Assembly: GCA_023390055.1 (NCBI GenBank)
Contig: JAEWDP010000104.1
Location: 21,812 to 85,811, forward strand
DNA from: Pseudomonadota bacterium
Lineage (GTDB): Bacteria; Pseudomonadota; Alphaproteobacteria; Rhizobiales; Rhizobiaceae
Length of the DNA stretch: 64,000 nt
Direction: 5' to 3'
Shown: piece after piece, positions 59,779 through 64,000 of the stretch
How positions within the stretch are numbered: position 1 is the stretch's first letter
Layout of the letters: every line of letters starts with the position of its first letter
The notes under the pieces: model-generated
Told to the model about the DNA's origin: nothing
The model's input: only the letters and a program-made list of their open reading frames with translations
The model's database searches: none
Position numbers and translations under genes: made by a program

Positions 59779-60183
59779 TTACTTGACCGCGCTTTCAAAC
59801 TCGTTGGTTGTGCCACCTTCCTTGAGGTATTCCAGAGCCTTTTTGGAGGTGTCGACAAGCGCGCCGAATGCTGCGGGCTCATGGATGGCCATATCGGACA
59901 GAACCTTGCGGTCGACTTCGATGCCGGCCTTGTTCAGTCCATCGATGAAGCGACCGTAGGTCAGGCCAAATTCTCGCACAGCAGCGTTGATACGCTGAAT
60001 CCACAGAGCGCGGAAATTCCGCTTCTTGACCTTGCGGTCGCGGGTTGCGTACTGCATGGAACGATCCACCGCAGCCTTTGCGGCGCGGATCGTGTTCTTG
60101 CGGCGGCCATAGAAGCCCTTGGCGGCCTTGAGGGTCTTGGTGTGCTTGGCGCGGGATGTTACGCCACGTTTTACGCGTGCCAT
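59779..60183 (-). CDS. rplT: 50S ribosomal protein L20
   Basis: 134 residues. [50 protein letters not shown] N-terminus and the C-terminal [21 protein letters not shown]. It binds 23S rRNA early in assembly and in many bacteria represses its own operon. Follows rpmI after 39 bp; terminator at 59709-59740. Confidence 0.97.
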   Translation of the reverse strand: MARVKRGVTSRAKHTKTLKAAKGFYGRRKNTIRAAKAAVDRSMQYATRDRKVKKRNFRALWIQRINAAVREFGLTYGRFIDGLNKAGIEVDRKVLSDMAIHEPAAFGALVDTSKKALEYLKEGGTTNEFESAVK

Positions 60184-60222
60184 GTCATGATCTCCTTAAA
60201 TGATCCAGAAAGTCGAAAAGTC

Positions 60223-60426
60223 TCAGAGACCGTTCGGGAGGTAGTTCTTGATGACTTTCTTGCCGTCTGCTTCGGCGAGAACCATCGTGCCGCGTGCATC
60301 GCGGATGAACTTGTTGGACCGCTTGATCATGCCATGGCGCTTGCCGGCGGCAGCTGCAACGACCTTGCCGGTCGCTGTGATCTTGAACCGCTTCTTGGCG
60401 GATGACTTCGTCTTCATCTTGGGCAT
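60223..60426 (-). CDS. rpmI: 50S ribosomal protein L35
   Basis: 67 residues starting [21 protein letters not shown], standard L35. The frame stays open 17 codons further up, but the family starts here. Follows infC after 191 bp and precedes rplT by 39 bp, the common infC-rpmI-rplT order. Confidence 0.97.
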   Translation of the reverse strand: MPKMKTKSSAKKRFKITATGKVVAAAAGKRHGMIKRSNKFIRDARGTMVLAEADGKKVIKNYLPNGL

Positions 60427-60617
60427 TTTGCTACTCCAGTTGTTCATTGTGAAACCGGTCGACGAAACCAGCTTCAAGCATTTGGAACGGCCACGGCATG
60501 CCCTGCCGGGCCGTTCGGACGCGCGCTTATAACCGCAGTCGGATAAAAGCGCAACGGGTGAGGTGCGGGATTTCAGCCCATGCGGACTTACACCCTTTCT
60601 TTACGCACTATAGCGCT

Positions 60618-61154
60618 TTATCGCGGTGCAAGCACCATCATCATCTGGCGACCCTCGAGCTTTGGCTCGGCTTCCACCTTGGCGATCTCTTGCGTATCTT
60701 CCTTGACCTGCCGGAGAAGCTTCATACCAAGTTCCTGGTGGGCCATTTCACGGCCGCGGAAACGCAATGTGACACGCACCTTGTCGCCTTCGTCAAAGAA
60801 CCGGCCCATCGCCTTCATCTTCACCTCATAGTCATGAGTGTCGATGTTGGGGCGCATCTTGATTTCCTTGATCTCAACGACCTTTTGCTTTTTGCGCGCT
60901 TCGGCGGCCTTTTTCTGGTTTGCGTATTTCAGTTTGCCCAGATCGAGTATCTTGCACACCGGTGGTTCGGAGTTCGGAGCGATCTCAACGAGATCAAGAC
61001 CGACTTCCTCGGCCATTCTCAACGCCTCGTCGGTCGCGACTTCGCCGTGATTGTTGCCATCGGCATCGATAAGCTGAACCTTAGGAACCCGGATGTCCCG
61101 GTTTGAGCGCGGCCCTTCCTTGACGGGGGCATCGGCTTTGTACGGTCTGCGAAT
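60618..61154 (-). CDS. infC: Translation initiation factor IF-3, ATT start
   Basis: 178 residues from an ATT start: the reading frame begins M(ATT)[17 protein letters not shown], matching family IF-3 starts, and AAGGAG lies 9 nt upstream. No ATG, GTG or TTG lies at that place; upstream in-frame starts would add an unrelated 47 residues. IF-3 normally discriminates against such start codons, which allows it to repress its own translation. N and C domains ([45 protein letters not shown]) are normal. Confidence 0.9.
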   Translation of the reverse strand: MRRPYKADAPVKEGPRSNRDIRVPKVQLIDADGNNHGEVATDEALRMAEEVGLDLVEIAPNSEPPVCKILDLGKLKYANQKKAAEARKKQKVVEIKEIKMRPNIDTHDYEVKMKAMGRFFDEGDKVRVTLRFRGREMAHQELGMKLLRQVKEDTQEIAKVEAEPKLEGRQMMMVLAPR

Positions 61155-61334
61155 GGTCGTATTCTCCTTGGCTATTGCTATTAAGTGGCGCCAAACTGCA
61201 CGCAGCAATGCGCGGCGCGTCGGCAATGTCGTGATCACGACGGCGATGTCAATAGCACAGCCGTGCGAAAAAATCACCTGCTGTCTATGCGACAAATTTC
61301 TGGTCTATTAGGACGCTATCAGCAGGAGCGACCG

Positions 61335-62144
61335 ATGCATAGAATTTCTGAAATCATTTCACCGGAATCGAAGACGATCACTGTCGGCTCACCCGAAGCA
61401 TCGCGGGCGATTTCCATCCTCTACCGTGCTCCGGTCGAGCGGCCCGACGCACCGACGCTCGTCTGGCTCGGCGGCTATCGGTCAGACATGAGTGGAACCA
61501 AGGCTGTGGAGATGGACCGATTTGCTGGCGAACACGGCGTCGGCGCAATTCGCTTCGACTATTCCGGTCACGGGGCCTCCGGTGGCGAGTTTCGCGACGG
61601 CACGATCTCCCGCTGGCTGGAAGAAACCATCGCCGTGATCAAGACAATTGCACCAACTGAGGTCATACTGGTCGGCTCCTCGATGGGTGGCTGGATCGCT
61701 CTCCGCCTGGCCCAGGAACTGCGACGCCAGAACGCACCGAAGCTTGCCGGCATGGTATTGATTGCACCCGCACCAGATTTCACGTCAGAACTCATCGAAC
61801 CCAACCTAACCGAAGACGAAAGAACGTCCCTGAGCGATAAGGGGTATTTCGAGGAGTTTTCTGAATACAGTCCGGAGCCGAACATCTATACACGCGTCCT
61901 GCTCGAGGACGGCTCCAGGAACCGCGTTATGACGGGCATCATCGAGACCGGTTGCCCGATCCATATCCTGCAGGGCATGGCCGATCCCGACGTTCCCTAT
62001 CGTCACGCACTGAAACTCATGGAGTTCCTTCCAGTCGACGATGTCGTGTTGACCCTCATCCGCGACGGCGATCATCGCCTTTCCCGACCACAGGATATCG
62101 ACAAGCTTCTGACGACACTGCACACCCTCATAAATGAGGGATGA
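61335..62144 (+). CDS. Alpha/beta hydrolase
   Basis: 269 residues. MHRISEIISPESKTITVG start with AGGAG upstream. Nucleophile Ser116 in VGSSMGGWIALR, acidic residue likely in GMADPDVPYRH, catalytic His247 in DGDHRLSRP, in the canonical order. A cap or lid region lies between. Substrate unknown. It is divergent from infC across 180 bp. Confidence 0.85.
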   Translation: MHRISEIISPESKTITVGSPEASRAISILYRAPVERPDAPTLVWLGGYRSDMSGTKAVEMDRFAGEHGVGAIRFDYSGHGASGGEFRDGTISRWLEETIAVIKTIAPTEVILVGSSMGGWIALRLAQELRRQNAPKLAGMVLIAPAPDFTSELIEPNLTEDERTSLSDKGYFEEFSEYSPEPNIYTRVLLEDGSRNRVMTGIIETGCPIHILQGMADPDVPYRHALKLMEFLPVDDVVLTLIRDGDHRLSRPQDIDKLLTTLHTLINEG

Positions 62145-62174
62145 AATTTAAGCTGAGGCTAAAATACACCAGTC

Positions 62175-62255
62175 TTAACCATATTCCCATCTATTAACAT
62201 CGTTAAAAGTTGATCGATTGACAGTCCCTGCCCCATCGTCTTAACGTTTTGTTAA
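62175..62255 (+). promoter_or_regulatory. CtrA-like boxes upstream of the cysteine-peptidase gene
   Basis: A half-site TTAACCAT (62175-62182), and TTAA-N7-TTAA (62241-62255, within TCTTAAC-GTTTT-GTTAAGA) match the CtrA consensus TTAA-N7-TTAAC in outline. The second lies 20 bp before the start codon. Pattern match only; no experiment. Confidence 0.4.
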
Positions 62256-62274
62256 GACTTAAAGGGACGGGTCC

Positions 62275-62889
62275 ATGAAAAACGCCATGAAGGCGCAGCT
62301 TGTAGCTGTGATCCTAGCTGCTGTACTTGCGCCGACGAGCGCCGCCATACCAGCGCCTCGCTCGCTGGTTAACATGGTTACCGGATCGGTTACATCCCAA
62401 CCGATAGGCCATTACGAATTCTGTCGACGGATGCCGAAGGAGTGCAATCAGCGTTTTGCCTCGACGCCTCCCCCGAAGCTGACGCGAAGCGGATGGTCGA
62501 CAGTTAAACGCATCAATGCCTCGGTCAACGCACGTATCACGGCGATGACCGACCAGGACATATACGGACGTGAAGAGGTCTGGGCTTATCCCAAAGATGC
62601 CGGAGATTGTGAAGATTTCGCTCTGCTCAAGCGCCGCGAACTCGCCTCCAGGGGATTTTCACTCGCTGACCTGCTGATCACCGTCGTACGCAAACCGGAT
62701 GGCGAGGGCCATGCCGTTTTAACCGTTCGCACGGCGCAAGGTGACTACATCCTGGATAACCTCGACAACAAGGTGAAGCTCTGGAACGAGACCCCCTATA
62801 CCTTCCTCAAGCGACAGGCATCATTTAACACCGGACGCTGGGTCAGCATCGAAAACGGCCGTGATGTGGTGGTCGGAGCCTTGCGCTAA
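62275..62889 (+). CDS. Bacterial transglutaminase-like cysteine peptidase (BTLCP)
   Basis: 204 residues with a signal peptide or anchor (MKNAMKAQLVAVILAAVLAP to TSAAIPAP). Catalytic triad in order: Cys112 in DAGDCEDFALLKRRELASRG, His146 in GEGHAVLTVRT and Asp161 in YILDNLDN. The family includes LapG, the periplasmic protease that releases surface adhesins, but this subgroup has no LapD nearby. Substrate unknown. CtrA-like boxes upstream suggest cell-cycle regulation. Confidence 0.83.
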   Translation: MKNAMKAQLVAVILAAVLAPTSAAIPAPRSLVNMVTGSVTSQPIGHYEFCRRMPKECNQRFASTPPPKLTRSGWSTVKRINASVNARITAMTDQDIYGREEVWAYPKDAGDCEDFALLKRRELASRGFSLADLLITVVRKPDGEGHAVLTVRTAQGDYILDNLDNKVKLWNETPYTFLKRQASFNTGRWVSIENGRDVVVGALR

Positions 62890-62945
62890 CCGGTTCAGGC
62901 TCCAGGATCGTTGAACGGCGGCGGCGCGACTGTTGTTGCGCCTTC

Positions 62946-63941
62946 CTATCCATGTCCGATGATGATCCCGGCAGCCAGAACCAGAGAACCACCGAACACC
63001 ACCTGAAACACCGCCCGCATGAAGGGTGTCTCCATATAGCGGTTCTGGATGAATGCGATCGCCCATAGTTCGATAAAGACTACGATGGCGGCAATGACGG
63101 TCGCAGTCCAGAAATGAGGAATCAGATAGGGAAGCGCATGACCGAGGCCACCGATCGTTGTCATGATACCTGATGCAAATCCTCGCTTGACCGGTGATCC
63201 ACGGCCAGAAATCTTACCGTCGTCATGAGCTGCTTCGGTAAATCCCATGGAAATGCCGGCACCAACTGAAGCTGACAGGCCGATCAGGAACGTCGACCAC
63301 GTATCCTGCGTCGCGAATGCAGCGGCGAAAATCGGTGCCAGTGTTGACACCGAGCCATCCATGAGCCCCGCAAGACCCGGCTGGACATACGTCAGGATGA
63401 ACTGGCGATGTGCCGTCGCATCCTCCTCCGTTCGCTCATCCTCACCGACATGCTCTTCTTCAAGCCGTCGGGCAATTTCCTCATGTCCCTGCTCGGCCAG
63501 TGCAAGATCGCCCAACAACTTTCGCGTGGAAGCATCTGCGACACGCTTTGCGGCTTCTGTGTAGAAACGAAAGGCCTGATCTTCCATGATCTCTGCCTGC
63601 TTGCGGACCTTGTCCAACGGCAGATTCCGGACGAGCCAATCGGGTTTGCGAACATAAAAGCCGCGCACGTGCTCCCGACGGATCAATGGAATCTTCTCTC
63701 CAAATCGCGTGCGAAAGATCTCGATCAGCATGTTCTTGTGCGTCCCCTCCACCTCGGCCATGTCATCAAACACTTTTGCAGAGGCCGGATACCGATCCCT
63801 TAGATTGTCGGCGTAGGCACGATAGATGCGCGCGTCCTCTTCTTCTGCCCCGATGGCCAGCGCCAGGATCTCCTCCTCTGTCAATGTTTCAAAGGGGCGT
63901 CGCGAAGATGACATGAAGGGAGGAACAAGCGCAGACAGCAT
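62946..63941 (-). CDS. mbfA: Membrane-bound ferritin-like iron exporter
   Basis: 331 residues. N-terminal half (about 15-165) is an erythrin/ferritin-like four-helix domain with EEEDARIYRAYADNLRDR, MAEVEGTHKNMLIE and LAEQGHEEIARRL iron-ligand segments. The C-terminal half is VIT1/CCC1-like with membrane helices. In Agrobacterium and Bradyrhizobium MbfA exports Fe(II) and is repressed by Irr. The ATG at 63941 has AGGA 7 nt upstream; an alternative at 63914 does not. An ICE box overlaps its promoter at 63954. Confidence 0.93.
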   Translation of the reverse strand: MLSALVPPFMSSSRRPFETLTEEEILALAIGAEEEDARIYRAYADNLRDRYPASAKVFDDMAEVEGTHKNMLIEIFRTRFGEKIPLIRREHVRGFYVRKPDWLVRNLPLDKVRKQAEIMEDQAFRFYTEAAKRVADASTRKLLGDLALAEQGHEEIARRLEEEHVGEDERTEEDATAHRQFILTYVQPGLAGLMDGSVSTLAPIFAAAFATQDTWSTFLIGLSASVGAGISMGFTEAAHDDGKISGRGSPVKRGFASGIMTTIGGLGHALPYLIPHFWTATVIAAIVVFIELWAIAFIQNRYMETPFMRAVFQVVFGGSLVLAAGIIIGHG

Positions 63942-63953
63942 CAGAAAATCCTA

Positions 63954-63970
63954 TTTAGAATAGTTCTAAT
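63954..63970. promoter_or_regulatory. Iron control element (ICE) box of mbfA
   Basis: TTTAGAA-TAG-TTCTAAT matches 13 of the 14 fixed positions of TTTAGAA-N3-TTCTAAA. It lies 13 bp upstream of the mbfA start. Irr of rhizobia binds this motif and represses mbfA when iron is low. Confidence 0.85.
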
Positions 63971-64000
63971 CTACGATCTTCCAGATCAATGTTCAAGTAT

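Overview
The window looks like a piece of a rhizobial (Alphaproteobacteria, Hyphomicrobiales, probably Rhizobiaceae-like) main chromosome. The evidence is gene content and order: rpsT, an enoyl-CoA hydratase, mutM, ubiE and ubiB, coaBC, dut, dnaN followed by a Sinorhizobium-type phospholipid methyltransferase, infC-rpmI-rplT-pheST, and the alphaproteobacterial iron exporter MbfA with an Irr-type box. Genus cannot be settled from the sequence alone. No rRNA, tRNA, CRISPR array or complete mobile element was recognised.

Left part (1-34 kb). This is mostly dense housekeeping sequence. 1-834 is a gene-free stretch, probably the dnaA-rpsT intergenic region; by family synteny dnaA should lie just off the left edge. 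Next come rpsT, echA and mutM (minus), then ubiE, ubiB, an M20 amidohydrolase and coaBC (plus). The trehalose pair otsB-otsA and prfC sit between coaBC and dut. cysK, gshB, rsmI and dnaN follow, then a plus-strand run pmtA, histidine phosphatase, pyrF, DUF1330, an NDUFA9-like protein, and after uppP a GST, queG and an SDR gene. An RlpA-like secreted protein is preceded by a perfect 12+12 bp palindrome. After rsmB lies a four-gene periplasmic operon (imelysin, di-heme oxidoreductase, second imelysin, DUF1513) with an Irr-like box upstream, a candidate iron or metal uptake system. A thioesterase and a frameshifted MTA/SAH nucleosidase precede guaA.

Accessory region (about 35.7-43.8 kb). The 3' end of guaA is repeated, imperfectly (15 of 17 bases), 1.36 kb downstream. 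Between the two copies lie an IS66-family transposase remnant and a VapBC-type toxin-antitoxin pair, as expected of a decayed island integrated at the guaA 3' end. Beyond it are loosely packed genes (DUF3617 protein, D-threonine aldolase-like enzyme, ABM monooxygenase, ogt, a glyoxalase-dioxygenase/hydrolase fusion) with long gene-poor gaps.

Right part (44-64 kb). It holds a Spx/ArsC-like protein, an M29 aminopeptidase, xseA and a divergent glycosylation locus (large multi-pass membrane protein; GT2 glycosyltransferase plus GtrA). A Gfo/Idh oxidoreductase and an AKR-GNAT-AKR operon follow. The translation block infC-rpmI-rplT-pheS-pheT runs on the minus strand; infC appears to start with ATT. 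The window ends with an alpha/beta hydrolase, a transglutaminase-like cysteine peptidase with CtrA-like boxes, and mbfA under an almost perfect ICE box.

The most notable themes are the two iron-linked loci (imelysin operon and mbfA) that share Irr-type boxes, and the vestigial guaA island.
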